This document shows positions 38,701-51,329 of a stretch of DNA of 64,000 bases, in pieces. Within the stretch, counting starts at the first letter, position 1, and each line of letters opens with the position of its first letter. A program made the position numbers and the translations under genes. Under the pieces are notes generated by a model. That model saw nothing but the letters and a program-made list of their open reading frames with translations. It was not told the DNA's origin and searched no databases. Source of the stretch: Cymodocea nodosa (taxonomy: Eukaryota > Streptophyta > Magnoliopsida > Alismatales > Cymodoceaceae); NCBI GenBank assembly GCA_036874045.1, contig CM072341.1, forward strand, positions 14,520,501 through 14,584,500, given 5' to 3'.

Positions 38701-41700
38701 AAAATAATGCCAAAGATTACCTTCAAGGCAGATATTACCAGACCAAGCTAATCTGCAACAGTCCCCCTTGGACTTCAATATCTCCATATAACGTACACTA
38801 GGAGCTGGATATTCCCGAGAAGAATCATCTTCATAAAGTTCACAGAGGTTATCATTAATCACTCCTTTTGAAATTTTCATGCCACGACTAACTGAATCAT
38901 CAATTTCTGTGGCAGTTAGAATGGAATTGATTCGTTCTACAGCAGCAAAAGTTCCACGTAGATCACCAAGTGTGTTGACACCCCCTTGAACCTAATATGT
39001 TTTTTGAGTATTATAACAAAAAGATAAAGAAGATTTTGTCAACATGATGTTATAGAAAAGCTTACCGCAAATGTTAATGTGAATGTGTAGCCAATAAAAG
39101 AAGCCATGGTTCCAATAGATAGCTCACCCTGCAAACATAACCTATAAATGAAATTCCAAGAAAGATAGCACATTTTGCAATAATTATACAATTGATATAA
39201 CACCATTTACCAATAGGAGACATCAAAAGCATCTTTTGTCCGTTCAATTTAAAATGAAGGTTCTGTATAGAAACCCTAGCATATCAAAGCAGCTGCCATT
39301 GAGCTGTGGAATCTAAATAGGTGAATTCTTAGAAATGTTAACACACACTTGTTGTAAGTGCAGTACCAAATGTTTGTCTCCTTAAAATTTACTAACTGGC
39401 TTTAACATGAGATAGTCATATTTATCTGAAAAAATGTGAATTTATTAGTGTCTTTCTATTGACATCCATATTTTTGTGACATGTGGCTCTTTTTCAACTT
39501 AGTGAAATCCAACAGAAAATTGACATTTAAAACTTCAATCTTTAGTTATATACTGAATAAAGTGTGTACAGATTGTCATATATTGCTGCTCAAAAATTGC
39601 AACAAATTGAATAGCACAATGAAAAGAAACGGTAAGCAAAAAACCAAATATTACATTTCTATTTTAGAAAATTTTTGTCTGATGAAGAAAGGAAAGGACC
39701 ATTAAGGAAGAAAAATTCTTTGATCTTGGAAATGGAACATATTCAGGGCTACACAAAAACTTACAGCCTTCACTTTACTTCCACCAAGAAGATATAATGC
39801 CATTAAAGAAATATACACAACAACTCTAGTTAAGGATTCATTTGCAGATTTCAACATTCCAAGCTGGGTACCACTTTTTTGAAAAGCAAGGACCTGCACA
39901 AATGAGAAGGAAATTATCAAATCCAGATACAAACTCAAATACCTCATGTTAATGTGATAGAAATGCAACATCCAACTTTAAACTAAATGATAATAAGAAG
40001 AGTGGTCTCTTCTCATGTATATAAAGTTCTGTCTTCAATTTTTCCAATGTGAAAATATTTCAGTATTTCCTTTCTTATGATATTTTTTAGATTCTAAAAG
40101 TATTCTCATTTTTTGTAAGGTGAAGTGTGAGAAGTTAGAATTTGTAGTCCATTTTTAGCTTTAATGTCATATTAGAAATATAGACATTTAATTCAAAATC
40201 ATTGGTTACAAGTGAAGAAATCTCCCATTATATATGCAAATCCTATCCTTTGTTTTTCTTCCCAATGTGGAACTATTCCAATGATATGATTAATGAACGA
40301 AAATAAGTGGATAAAAGTCTATTACCAAATATCAAGTCTATAAGAGCAATAAATATTTGACTCATAGCACCTAGGGCATTCAAGTGAGTATTGAATATGG
40401 ATCAAAAATTAGGATGGTATTTTGACATTGCTAATTATTTAGAATCGCACTGTAACAGAAACTAGAAAAAGAAATCTGAAAATTGCCACAAATTTTTGAC
40501 ATCACTAAGATAAATTGAATCCAAAGAAAATGACTGTGCCTCATCATGATTATTATTTTTTAATTTCTCAATTATAGCTGTTGCTGCAAATCTATACTTA
40601 ATTATTAATATGTGCTATCATGACTCCTTTTCTCACACTGATATGATGCTTACATACCAAATTTCCAAACATTGTCATTTGACGCTTTTCACCAGCAAAG
40701 GATCTGACCTGGAAGGAAATGATCAAAATCATTATTAAAACTAAATGTCATACTCAAATTTTTAGAAAAAATCAAGAAACCAGTTATCAACCATTGCATT
40801 AGTAAGCCATTTTCTCGCATTGTGAATCAAACATAAGTCACTCCTCAGTGGCCAAATACAACTAGTAGAAGGCAGTAACATATCCATAAATTGAAATGAT
40901 GCAAGCAATATACAGACTTACAGTACGGATGGCAGAAAATGTTTCTGTCGCACAGTCAGATATTTTTGCCTGGGCCATTCCATGAGATTTAAAGACTGGA
41001 ATAGTGGACCGCTTGAATGTGGCTGTCATTATAAAATATACAGTTAACTTGAAAGTCTACTATTTAAATGTAGTTAATCATATTCATGCATATATTATTT
41101 ATAAGATATACTATAAATGGCAATTAATGCCACAAAGACTAAACAGTTTACATATTGTAAAAAAACTCTTTTATTCTCTAATTATTCCTATATTATTTAG
41201 ATTCATTTTTGTAACCATACCATAAATCACTATTATCATTTTTTTTTATTCAGTAGGTCAGCCTAAGGGTTACATAGCAACCATCCAACATGGAGGCAAT
41301 GAGTCTAAGTTAGGGATTTTTTCCTCTAGGGAAAACAGTAAGCAGAGATTCAAACCTGCAACCTAAAGATTGGAGATAAATCTTTTAACCACTTGAGATG
41401 AGCGGTGGTGCTCCATTATTATCATTTACTATTTTTTATTTAATTACATAAAATACATATTTAGTTTATTATATGATAAACCCAGGGCATAGAATGACAT
41501 GAGATGTTATTACTTTTCAACTCTCTTTTATTAATCATTTGACTTTTTCACATAAATCTTAATTTATAATATTATATTATATTATCATTCTAGGATATAT
41601 TTTGAAGTTAACATATTTAAGAATTACTAAAACATATGAACTTATTATAATAAAAGAAAGGATTCTTCCTCGTCCGGTCTTTATGTAACTTTAAAAAATA

Positions 41701-41866
41701 TTGTATATTTTATTGTAGTTTTACTAAAAGAAAAATGTCAAGTATTTGTAAAATGAAAGTAACGCAACCCAACACTACCACGTACATGTACTATCTCCCT
41801 CTCTCTCCATTTCACACACTCTCTTTAATCTCTCTCTCTCTGTCCAATTTCACTCTCTTCTCTCTC

Positions 41867-41911
<45 letters not shown>

Positions 41912-44900
41912 CTCTCCAAATTCTCTTTCTTTTCCATCCAATCTTTCTCTCTCAGTCTCTCTTTCCTTCCAATTTTTTTCTCCTTCCAACATTCATGCAC
42001 AATACTAGTACCATCATATCTACAACTCTACTGGTAATTTCATTACATCACCACCATTTCATCATATCCATCACTTTAATAATAATTTTTAGAATGTGTT
42101 TTAAATTTAATACATTAAAAACTAACCTATGCAAAGTACAGAACCGTTGCTAGTATGTTAATATTAAGATCCTCAACTTTTAGTCATTTATTGTAATATT
42201 TTGAAAGATTACTCCAATTAAATGAATGACTGTTGACAAGTGCAACATACATCTTATGTTTTCTATATTAAAATTTGAAATTGAATTTATAAAAAAATAA
42301 ATAAAATGTTACCCATTAAATAGGGAAATCCCATGTAGGTTTGCTCTAGCCTTCTGGATTCTAACCCTTGACTTAAAAATTATAACCAAGAAGGCTAGTA
42401 CCATAGACGCAAGCAATACTTGAGAGCTAGAACACTAGGCACAATGGGCACTGGAGAGCAATACTTATGTTGTTGTTTATAACTTTAATTGCACTTTTTA
42501 TGTATTTATTTACGTTTTCAATTTAAGTATTTAATATTGAGTGACAATTACACATAATAAAAATATGTTTTTGAAATTGCATTACACGTAATTGAATTAT
42601 AATTTATTTTATTCAATTATTTTGATGATTGTGATGCTTGCATATTTGCAAATATATTTATATTTATTGGTTATTAATGTATTCCATTTTTAAAATACTT
42701 TATTGAACCCCATCTGTTAAAAAAATTTTAATTTCCAATCCATATAATATCCATTTTCTGTTTTTTTAAAACATTGAATGTGACTAAGTAGACTTTGCTG
42801 TTTAGAATTTGTTATATTAGTGTTATCAAGATGTTGATCAAAATATCCACACCATCCATCTTTACTTTCATCAAATTTCATGAATAAGTCTCAAAGCAGA
42901 AAAACTGACAAATTGTATTAGACAGTAATAATTTTCATAATAAAAACAAAATTTATATCCATATAAATAAAAGGTATTCCCATGAAGCAACTACTATAGA
43001 TTTTACCTACTAACATGGACACAGACAACATGAGCACTGCCAGAACTGGAGCAAGCTGTAATGATAAAGAGAACAATATGCAAACCGTTCCAATAATCTA
43101 CAAGAGAAAACATATTGAGATTAAAATTAGCCAGGAATAAATGAAATTACTAAACTAACAAATTCATTGGCAGAAGATTGGTGGGACAATGGAATTATGT
43201 TGCAAAAGAGAAAGCCAACTCTTTTTGTGGGTTACAATAAAAAACTAAACCTAAGTTATTAAAAGATTCTTACAGAAGTAAAGCACTGATATAACTGTCC
43301 AGAGCACTACACCTTATATACCTATACTGTCAAACTTTTGTGATATGAAGCTCTCTTTTTAACAATGTATAAGAGCTTGCCTCAGAGAGAGCCCTAAGTC
43401 CACGATCCCTTGAAATATTATCACTCACAACATCTTTTAGAGCACCCAAATCAGATGTAAGCAAGCCCGTTAATTCACCAACCTGTAAAAGGCATAAATC
43501 ACATTAATGTAGATAGCATAGGAATAGACTACAAACATGTGATGAATCAGAATTAAACATAGACAAGAAAACAGATCCCATTGTGCACTGTAAATTTGAA
43601 TGACTCTATCAAAATCTTAGATTCAGTAAAGGTAAGGAATTTTTAAAATTCTTCAGATGACACATGACACACTGAAGTCAAAGAAAATCTAAACAAAGTA
43701 AATTGCAATCAGTATAGAATTGATTTGTGCTGTTTTGCAACAGAGATGATCGAGACAGATTCAAAATAAAAAGAACATAAAATCATCAGGCAATATCAGA
43801 ACTCACAAGACAAATTGATTGGGCTCAGCATGTCAGTCAAAAAGTGTTAATCTATACTAATATAAAAAACAACAGTTTTTTTCTTCACCACCTTTGAATG
43901 TTGTTATTTATATAACTACTAATATATTACCATGTGTCATATTATGCTAACATGTGGTATGACATTTATTATTTAACATTATCATAAAGATCGATTAAGT
44001 TTAATGTACTTATTTTCATTAATATTACATTACATTTTAAATATTTAACATCTCATAAAGATTACATTTTGTTCATCTTTATTACTTAGATTCATTTCTC
44101 ACACTATTATTGTACATAACTAATATCTTTCATTTTTAATTTCAATTATGAATATACATTTTTTCTCCATTTTAAGACAAAAAATGCAGCACGTGAATAT
44201 TTAATCTTTTATTACCTTTGAACTCCCTCTTTATCAATTAGAATGAATATATCTAAAAATTATAAAAATATTTACATTCTTTAATATTTATTAAAATAAA
44301 TATATTTTAAAATGATTAAAATATATAAAAAATAATATGATCATTAAATAAAATTTTTCTATACAATTATAAAAAGTACAAAGTTTTAGAATACATATTG
44401 TTAGAGTCTAAAAATAAATGAATCCTTATATAGATCCCAAGTAATGTTATGAGTGTTTCTTTTCTCTATGTAGCCTCTATAAATAGAGGCCTGATGTTAT
44501 CATAGTAAAATCAATCTACTTCAACCTAATTCTTTGTTTCACTTGGTATTAAAGTCAGTTTCCATTGTGGACCACATGTAGGCATATAAAACTATGAAAA
44601 ACCATAAGTGAGGGACATGTTGGGACAAGGTCCCACATTGGTATAAAAGAAACAAAATTTGTTCTTATATGAGATAGAACCCACCACTCATGATCAATTG
44701 GTTAAAAAAAAAGAGAAAGCAAGAAAACAGTTGTTAAAACAAAAATTAGTGAAAATTAAATAAAAAAAAGGAAAGAAAAACAAGATAGGAAAAGGTGTTT
44801 AATACTCTATTATCAACATCCAATTAAATTGGTTATACTTTTTTTCTACAAGTGTTGATGTTATAACAATGTTGTTCCATCAAAGTTGTTTACCCTCCCT

Positions 44901-47900
44901 GAGATCAATCTTGATATTGGACAATATTGTCCTATTATTTTTTATTAGATAGTTAATGATGGTTGTATTAGTATTTGTAGGAGAATATCTGTAAGCCTCT
45001 TAGTATATGTAGGTTTTTGGATATTGATTAGGTTTAATGATGTGAACAATGTATCAGTATTTACACCTGTTATATTGTGTTCAACTAGGATTTGACTATT
45101 TGTCTCATTTGTACAACATTGCTACCTATTGCTACTTCTAGTTTGCATTTGTATATTATATATTTTCTTATTTAGTATATTATAAATTGTTTATGCATGA
45201 ATCTATTGTAAGTTGGATGCTCCAACTTGGGAGGAAGTATTAGAGTTTATGAATAAATGAGTCTTTCTATGGATCCCAAGTAGTGTTACGTGAATTTATT
45301 TTTTTATCTTCCCTTTATATATAGAAGTCTTATATGGTCAGAGTGAAATCAATCTACTTCAACCTAATCCTTTGTTCCAACACATGTAATTTGCAATTAT
45401 TCTTTAAGAATATGGTACCATCACATCTCTTTTAAATAATCGATAAGCGATTAATTCCTATTGTATTAGCTTCTTTGATTTTTATCAGAAACATGGTTTT
45501 TAATATTGACATATTTTGCTGAAATGTTAGCAACAAATGTCAATTTTCATGTTAGTTGACAAGACATCTACTACTATAACAAGGCTACATATATCATGGC
45601 CAATTTGACAACACACCAATGTAGACATGTCATGTTGATCGACCCTAGCAAGATTTTTGCTGGCTGACAGCCATGTTGACTAAAATTTTATAATGTGGGT
45701 TCAACAAGTGTTGGCCTAAGGCTAATTTTGTAAGTAAAATTCTTATTTATTAATCCAACATAAAATTTGTATACATAAGAGTGTAGTTATTTATTTTTGT
45801 GTTCAAAATACAAGATTAATTTTAAATGACATAGTTTTTGTGTAAATTATAAATAACCTTGTATTGCACAGGTGGAAGACAAAGTCCATAGATGTAACAG
45901 GTTATTTCTCTATTTTCTGTTTTTCAAAACACTTTAAGAATTTTAATGAAATTAAAATTAGGTTGCAGGATGAATAAATAACCTTAATATATATATAATG
46001 CAATATTAAATAAAAAGCAAAAATAATAACAAATTGAGCCATAATCCCACTACATGGGGTTGGCCACATGAATCTTTTTTTTCAAATGTTTTTATCTATT
46101 GCCAAGTCTTTAGTTAAATTATATAAATTTAAATCTTTTTTTACAATTCCTAACCAAGTAATTTAAGACCTACATTTAATTCTTTTAATTTTTTGTACCA
46201 ATTAATTCCTCTCTTCTAACTAGTACATTACTTAGTCTTCTAAGGATATGACTAAACTACCTAAACTAATTTTTTTAATCTTATCTTCAATAGATGCAAC
46301 TCTTATTTTGTTCTTAATAAAATTGTTTTTAAATTTCTCTTATAATATTACCACTCATCCATCTAAGCATACATATCTCAACAATACTAATTTTTTGTAT
46401 GTGATTATGCTTTACAACTTAGCATTTTAAGCCATAAAGTATAGCTAGGCAAATAATAGTTTTATAAAAATTTTCTTTAAATTTTAAAAATATTCTCCTA
46501 TTACATAACACTCTAGAAGCATTTCTCCACTTTATCCATTTTACTTTAATCCTATGAATAACATCCTTTATAATTTCCTCATTACTACTTATTATAGATC
46601 CTAAGTATTTAAAAATCTTACTTTTACTTGAATATACTTATTATAGCCAATTTTCTCTTATCTAAGTATTTAAAATGAAATATTACATATAGAAAAACAA
46701 AATCAGATGCAAATACATTTTCTGCATAAATGAATTTATGGTGTTGTCAATAAGAAATTATAATTTCACTACACTACAATAATATAATAAAAAATGATGA
46801 ATATGATAACATGATTATTTGACATGACGGCTCATTTGCTAGGACTAATTGTAACGGTCAATGACCCTTGTGATCAGAACCTGGTGTGGTCAGCAGTGTG
46901 CCTTGACAAGGACTTGGTAATCAACTATGGAGTCAGTCCGCTGGTTCAATGTTAATTGTAAGGACCCAGGCCTGAGTTGTGTCCTTACATCCATATTAGA
47001 GCTATAAAAGGTCCAAATTGGCACAAGTTTTCACATGTCCACTCAATCCAAAAAAATGAGACATTTGTAAGACTAAAAAAAGGTCACAAGTAAAAGAGGA
47101 AGAGGATGTTAGAAATAATCCCATATTGAGAAGTCTTGCACCAATATATAGAAGGATCTTTCTACTTATGGTCAATTAATTTACAATTGAATGATTAAAT
47201 CAAACAAAAAAAAGGTAACGATAAAACAATTACCTTATAACGATCAAAAAATTCCACCTGTTAGACAAAAGAAGCCAATGTCATTTTTGAGAGAAATATA
47301 TAAATTGCATCTAAGAAAACTTAAAATAAGTAATGATTGAAAAAAGATTAAAACATTTTTCTATCAGTAGCATAGACAGTGGAAGAAAACTTGAACTAAT
47401 TCTGTTGTTTGACAATTATGTATGTATACATTTGCACAAAGTCACAAAAGAAAATAAATTTGTTTCCTTTTTTACTGTCAGAAAATGGTACAAAAGGAAA
47501 AAGGAGCATAAACATGCTCTTATTGTCAAATGGAAATTTTGCATTTGTATAAATAGTAAGATTTTGTCTTTGGCACTATCATTTCCCCCAGTAAAATAAA
47601 ATAGAGCATAAAGTCTGACTTAGTAATAATTAAGCCACATTGCAACCTAATCATGCAGTCTAAAAAAGCTATGCATTGTAAACTTTTTCCCACAGCAAAT
47701 AAAAATAGTGCAATGTTTTTGCATTTATGGTAAAGGTGGTTTTGATAACAAAAAAGTGCGGGAGAGAATCTTGAGTTGCAATCAAATTGTGCAGGACAAA
47801 AAACTTTTCCAACAAAAGAAAGTTGGCACGTTCAATTTTTTGCAACATAAACGATCAAGGCTGCCTTTGTGCCTTAAGCAGTAAAATGGTTTTGTGGAAC

Positions 47901-50089
47901 CTACTTAGTTTGTTTTTTGAAAAATTAAACCTGCTATGTGACTTGGTCTTGATTTATAAGTGGAATTCTCACACAAACCTTGATACAATCTTTCTTTTGA
48001 TATCCATGGCACATGATTACCAAAGCTATTCACATCAAGAAATTGCTTCCTTCCCTAGGCAATAATTTTTCAAAGCAATTTAGAACGGAAGCTTCACATA
48101 AGGTTGTCTCACAAGACAAGTGGTCCATGGCTTATAATGAACTTTTGTGTAATTTTGAAGGAGAATTAATCCTCATAATTGATTCATCCAGATATTAGCA
48201 TTTTTTTTTAAATCTTGAGAGCAATCCAGAAATAAGTTGTAAAAGTTCACTGTTCAATTTGATGGTAAGAGGTTCCCTAAGGCCAACCAACATCAAGGAT
48301 TGCTCTCAAGGATTTGTGTTTATGATTATGAAGCAATAAGATTTCGCAATGTTATATTTTTATTATTGAATGCCTACGTATTTGTCTTGGAACTGAATTT
48401 TAGCAAACCATGAAAATTTGGGACAATTTTATTTGGCCATTATGTAGATAAAGATGGCATGAAACATAAAGGAGGAAAAGCAGTGTCAAATAGAATAATT
48501 TCCACACATCCAGCCTATGTTTTGGGTACTTAATATAAATGAAGTCTCCTAGCAATAAGTATTACCCTCTGAGACAGTAACATTTTGAAAACTTGACTTC
48601 GCAAACTTGCCATCACTTTTTCCCACAAAATAGTCATGTTTAGAACAAAGGTGATGGTAAAAATTGGCTCCAATACATACACAACTCCAATTTTAGAGAG
48701 TATTTCCAGTAGGGACTCTGATCTTCTTCCGACCAATATCTCAAAAAATCTCCCTGCAATAATGTACACCTTGTAATAAAATTATATGGCTTTTGATGAA
48801 AATAACTAGCAGGGATGAGGTAAACAATTGATTGCATAAATAAACATTTTAGTGTGCTTTTTTTAGAAAAGAACAATATTGTATTTGATACCATGTAAGT
48901 AAGCATTGTATATTTCTACTTCTTCAATTCCATAAATGGAATTTTTAAATTATATATGATGAGTGAATGTTATACCAGAAGGACAGAGTAGTTGAATTTC
49001 AGATTACTAACTGGAAAGTTAACAGAGATTGTTTTCCTCTGACAATGCACTACTAAGGTACTGATAGGTGGTTTTACCTTGTCTTCTTCTAGGATTTCAC
49101 TAGCAAAACATAACCCAATTATATTGAAACATACAATCAGTCACCAGAATTCTGTAGCTATTCCAAATAGACAAAAATTAGCAGTCATTATAGGTGAATT
49201 TCATGGATGCAGCTTAACATATTGAACGTTGCATTTTATTGCATATAATTTTTTAAGGGGCTTCTTAGCCGCCACCCTTTATAGCATATTTCTATATGCT
49301 CCCTAGTACCAACCCATTGTACTTGTGCTTTTTGCAAATTCTCCATCTTGACTTTCAATAGAGCATCATTCACTAAGCACGTTTGCCATCTGAGTTCACC
49401 TTCGATGTGCACTGAACTCATACAATCCAACACTCATACATCAGACATCAACTAAATCCTGTAAATCCTCAAATTTGACCATTTATCTAATAGTCAATGC
49501 CAAAAGTAACAGGAAATTAAACCAGAAACTAGCCATACTCCATCATATTTTAGCAGAGATATTGCATGTTTTCCCACCTAGTCCTCCGTAAAGTTGTTAC
49601 TAGTTCCTCGTACCACTTCCCTAAGCATTGTTCTTCACCAAGTAAAAAGAATAATTATTTCCAAACTATACCAGAGAAAATTGGCATCGAGAGAGTGCAA
49701 GTGGTGCATCCAATAAGAGCGATCAACGCCACGGCAATCTGCGCTTTGTGTCGGAGCAACTGTGGCCATATGATCCCCCAGCTCACGGCCTTCACCGGCG
49801 GCAATCTTTCCACCGAAGAAGTCGAAATGTCGCCATCCTCATCGACGCCAAGATCGTGAGCCGGGGCCGAGAAGTAGGCGGCACGGGGGCGGTAGTTCCA
49901 GTTCCAAGCCCCCCTCCTCCTCGCACAACCATTGTTAATGGGAGGACGGCGGCAACAGAGGGTGGAGAATTTGCGGGAAGTCCGGAGGGAAGAAGTGAGG
50001 AGGTGGATTTGGGGATTGCGGAGGAGCGGAGGTCGAGTGGAGGAGATATGTGGCGGTGGCGCGAGAGGCGGGAGCGTCACGGACGCCAT
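32754..50089 (-). CDS. ABCB28: ABCB28, chloroplast-type half ABC transporter
   Basis: A half-size ABC exporter: one membrane domain, then one ATP-binding domain. It should dimerise in a plastid membrane; its substrate is unknown. Sixteen exons: 50089-49672, 48753-48566, 47257-47234, 43482-43381, 43097-43007, 41022-40922, 40708-40658, 39893-39765, 39128-39066, 38991-38721, 34013-33865, 33777-33688, 33551-33417, 33318-33262, 33185-33129, 32990-32754. They total 2,163 nt, 720 residues (Arabidopsis ABCB28 is about 714). The N-terminus is Ser/Arg-rich, like a transit peptide. Family landmarks follow: [58 protein letters not shown]. The ATPase has Walker [10 protein letters not shown] (511-519), Q-loop Q559, signature LSGGQ (617-621), Walker B ILILDE (637-642) and H673. 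All catalytic residues are present. Exon 3 is only 24 nt, and intron 4 has a GC donor. Confidence 0.97.
34385..36990 (-). mobile_element. RTE-type LINE relic, split by a TRIM
   Basis: Minus strand, from 36,990: [16 protein letters not shown], then [17 protein letters not shown] (the active-site block, with VND where YADD-like residues are expected), then the KVKWIK/RNAF type block near 36,560. The relic resumes at 34,812 and ends near 34,420 with the usual 3' end (caacctcacatag). A TRIM at 34813-36508 interrupts it. It lies in ABCB28 intron 10, same orientation as the gene. Confidence 0.85.
34813..36508 (-). mobile_element. Small LTR element (TRIM/LARD-like, 1.7 kb)
   Basis: Direct repeats of about 157 bp at 34813-34970 and 36354-36508 start tgttgRaa and end cttNcaca on the plus strand. 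Read on minus, the LTR is TGTGAAAG...CCAACA, followed at once by tgatatcaaagttc, a decayed initiator-Met tRNA primer site. A purine tract (ttcaggaggta) precedes the other LTR. The interior (1.4 kb) carries no recognised domain. It has a pyrimidine tract (35,430-35,580) and an imperfect repeat around gaacctNcaatcat at 35,100-35,250. Target duplication is weak (tacct/tttct). Confidence 0.8.
37030..37172 (-). mobile_element. tRNA-derived SINE (second copy type)
   Basis: Minus strand: gggtcttgcttcaatggtga resembles a pol III A box, and cacaggtcaaatctt, about 35 bases on, resembles a B box. A tRNA-unrelated tail follows (acctctccattacggagtg). Length about 140 bp, in ABCB28 intron 10. I could not find target duplications. 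Confidence 0.6.
37240..37700 (+). mobile_element. RTE-type LINE relic, RT N-terminal half
   Basis: Plus strand: ILGKNNXTQIKL-like text, then [13 protein letters not shown] and [20 protein letters not shown] (the IDLEKAYDKV block of RTE reverse transcriptase). Stops and frame shifts are present. It faces the minus-strand RTE relic to its left, a head-to-head pair either side of the SINE. Confidence 0.8.
37730..38299. mobile_element. Candidate MITE with GTGTAAATGGA ends
   Basis: The left end gtgtaaatggagtagatttg and the reverse complement of the right end (gtgtacatgtaaatggatat) are imperfect inverted repeats. The interior repeats words such as ttcaaatat and tccaaat in both directions, a common design of plant MITEs. 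Contains (GT)8 at 38141-38156. ABCB28 intron 10. Confidence 0.5.
41242..41416 (-). mobile_element. tRNA-derived SINE with 11-bp target duplication
   Basis: A 175-bp insert with perfect flanking duplications tattatcattt at 41231-41241 and 41417-41427. On the minus strand it starts atggagcaccaccgctcatc, has an A-box-like tctcaagtggttaa and a B box aggtttgaatctc, then an unrelated body, and ends in an A-rich tail (taaaaaa). This is the full plant SINE plan. It lies in ABCB28 intron 5, same orientation as the gene. Confidence 0.88.
41872..41909. repeat. (CT)19 microsatellite
   Basis: Uninterrupted CT repeats within a wider pyrimidine-rich stretch (41,795-41,990) in ABCB28 intron 5. On the coding strand it reads (AG)n. 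The open frames here are artefacts of the repeat. Confidence 0.95.
44399..45382 (+). mobile_element. TRIM element (984 bp)
   Basis: Terminal direct repeats of about 143 bp: 44399-44541 (tgttagagtctaaaaataaa) and 45238-45382 (tattagagtttatgaataaa), ending caacctaatcctttgttccaaca. Right after the first is tggtattaaagtc, a decayed initiator-Met tRNA primer site. Right before the second is the purine tract gggaggaag. Flanks catat and catgt look like a 5-bp target duplication with one change. The interior has no coding capacity. ABCB28 intron 3. Confidence 0.88.
46030..46680 (-). mobile_element. RTE-type LINE relic, 3' part
   Basis: Minus strand: [20 protein letters not shown], then [19 protein letters not shown], then weaker text including [10 protein letters not shown]. 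It ends in the clade's 3' end ccaaccccatgtagtgggat followed by a short tail. This is the longest clear RTE tail in the window. It lies in ABCB28 intron 3, same orientation as the gene. Confidence 0.88.
47258..48565 (-). other. ABCB28 intron 2
   Basis: No element recognised. Plus-strand frames at 47333-47599 and 47787-48065 are open but have no family features; I regard them as chance. Confidence 0.55.
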
Positions 50090-50330
50090 GGATGAGACAA
50101 TCGTGGGATCTGTGGTTGTTTATTGGTGCGTGGTCGTTATATATTGCCGTTCGATTTTGGCGTTTTGCATGCAGCCCCTTGAGTTTTGCTTTTCGTGTAT
50201 GGGTCGACCCATCGATCGACTTCCGGAATCACGTCGTCAGAGTGTGTTCCGACCTTTTATTATTATTTTTTATAAATTTCGAACCATTTACGTATATACA
50301 TATATATTTATGAGTAACCTAAGGCTGCAT
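50090..50330 (-). promoter_or_regulatory. ABCB28 promoter region with TATA-like box
   Basis: Immediately upstream of the ATG (context ccATGG) the minus strand has TATATAA at 50143-50137, about 50 bases from the start codon. If used, the 5' UTR would be only 15-25 nt, which is short. The GC-rich composition of exon 1 ends soon after. Treat the box as a candidate only. Confidence 0.35.
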
Positions 50331-51329
50331 TTGGAGCATGAGTCCCAACTCCGCACGTACGCAGTTGATTCTCTCGTGTCTCTCCCATTGACGGTAACCT
50401 AACTGCTGTGTTTAACTTTCTTGACAATAAATGAGAATTATAAGTTTATAAAAATGACTTTAATCTCTTTGTAAAAGTATATTCTATTTTTTAATTGTAA
50501 TGAAATTACAGCATGCTTATAAATATTAACGACATGAAGTAATTCAAAAGAAAATAATAGAAATATATTACAAGCAATTAACCCACAGCTCCATAGATTT
50601 TTATCATATCTGCTAAAATTCTTTAAAAAGATCAAATTTCATTCCTATGAACTATCGTTTTTAACGTAACATAATAACATATTCTCAGCAACATGATTAG
50701 AAAGAAAACAGCATAACAAAATGATCTTAACATTACATAACATAACAGCACGTTGTTAACATCTAAATGGCAAGATATCTCGTACACAAGTTGTAAGACA
50801 TTTTCAACTATCTGATTCATCCATTGAGAGAATTTGTGGTAAAATACAACTCTCTTGTTCTTAGCATATATTAGTATTAGTTCGAGTCTTACCGATTACT
50901 GATTATATTGGATCTGTTTATAAGTGTATATAAATGTCCTTTGACAAATTTTTGTTAATATTATTATTGTTCATTAGTGTATAGTGAAAAAAAAATGAAA
51001 AGTTCAAATGAAAAGAAAATAAAATGCCTAAAAGGTTAGAATTCTCTAGGAAGGTTAGTGCATGTGCCATAAAGTTTAGAAAGTCAAAATTTCCTAAAGA
51101 GGTTGGTACACAATGGAATGTTCAAAAAGTCAAAAATTAAATGAATAAATTATAAATCATTACTTCAAATGACATGTTTGATACATCACTCTTCATTTTG
51201 AAATTTCAAAAGTAAAATAATATTAATAAATTAAAAAGTACATTTGTTCAAAATACAAAGACATATTTTAAGAAATCATTTCAAATATTATAACATAAAT
51301 AATATCAAATAATATTTCCATCTCACATT
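50331..51329. other. Intergenic AT-rich sequence
   Basis: Between ABCB28 and the Harbinger relic. No gene or element end recognised; minus-strand frames near 50,438-50,820 look like chance. Confidence 0.55.

Noticed and set aside
41735..42037. Open frames over a CT-rich stretch on both strands
   Set aside because: Simple repeat (CT)n produces Ser/Leu and Arg/Glu runs; not a gene.
49748..50402. Plus-strand open frames opposite ABCB28 exon 1
   Set aside because: Shadows of a GC-rich coding exon on the other strand.
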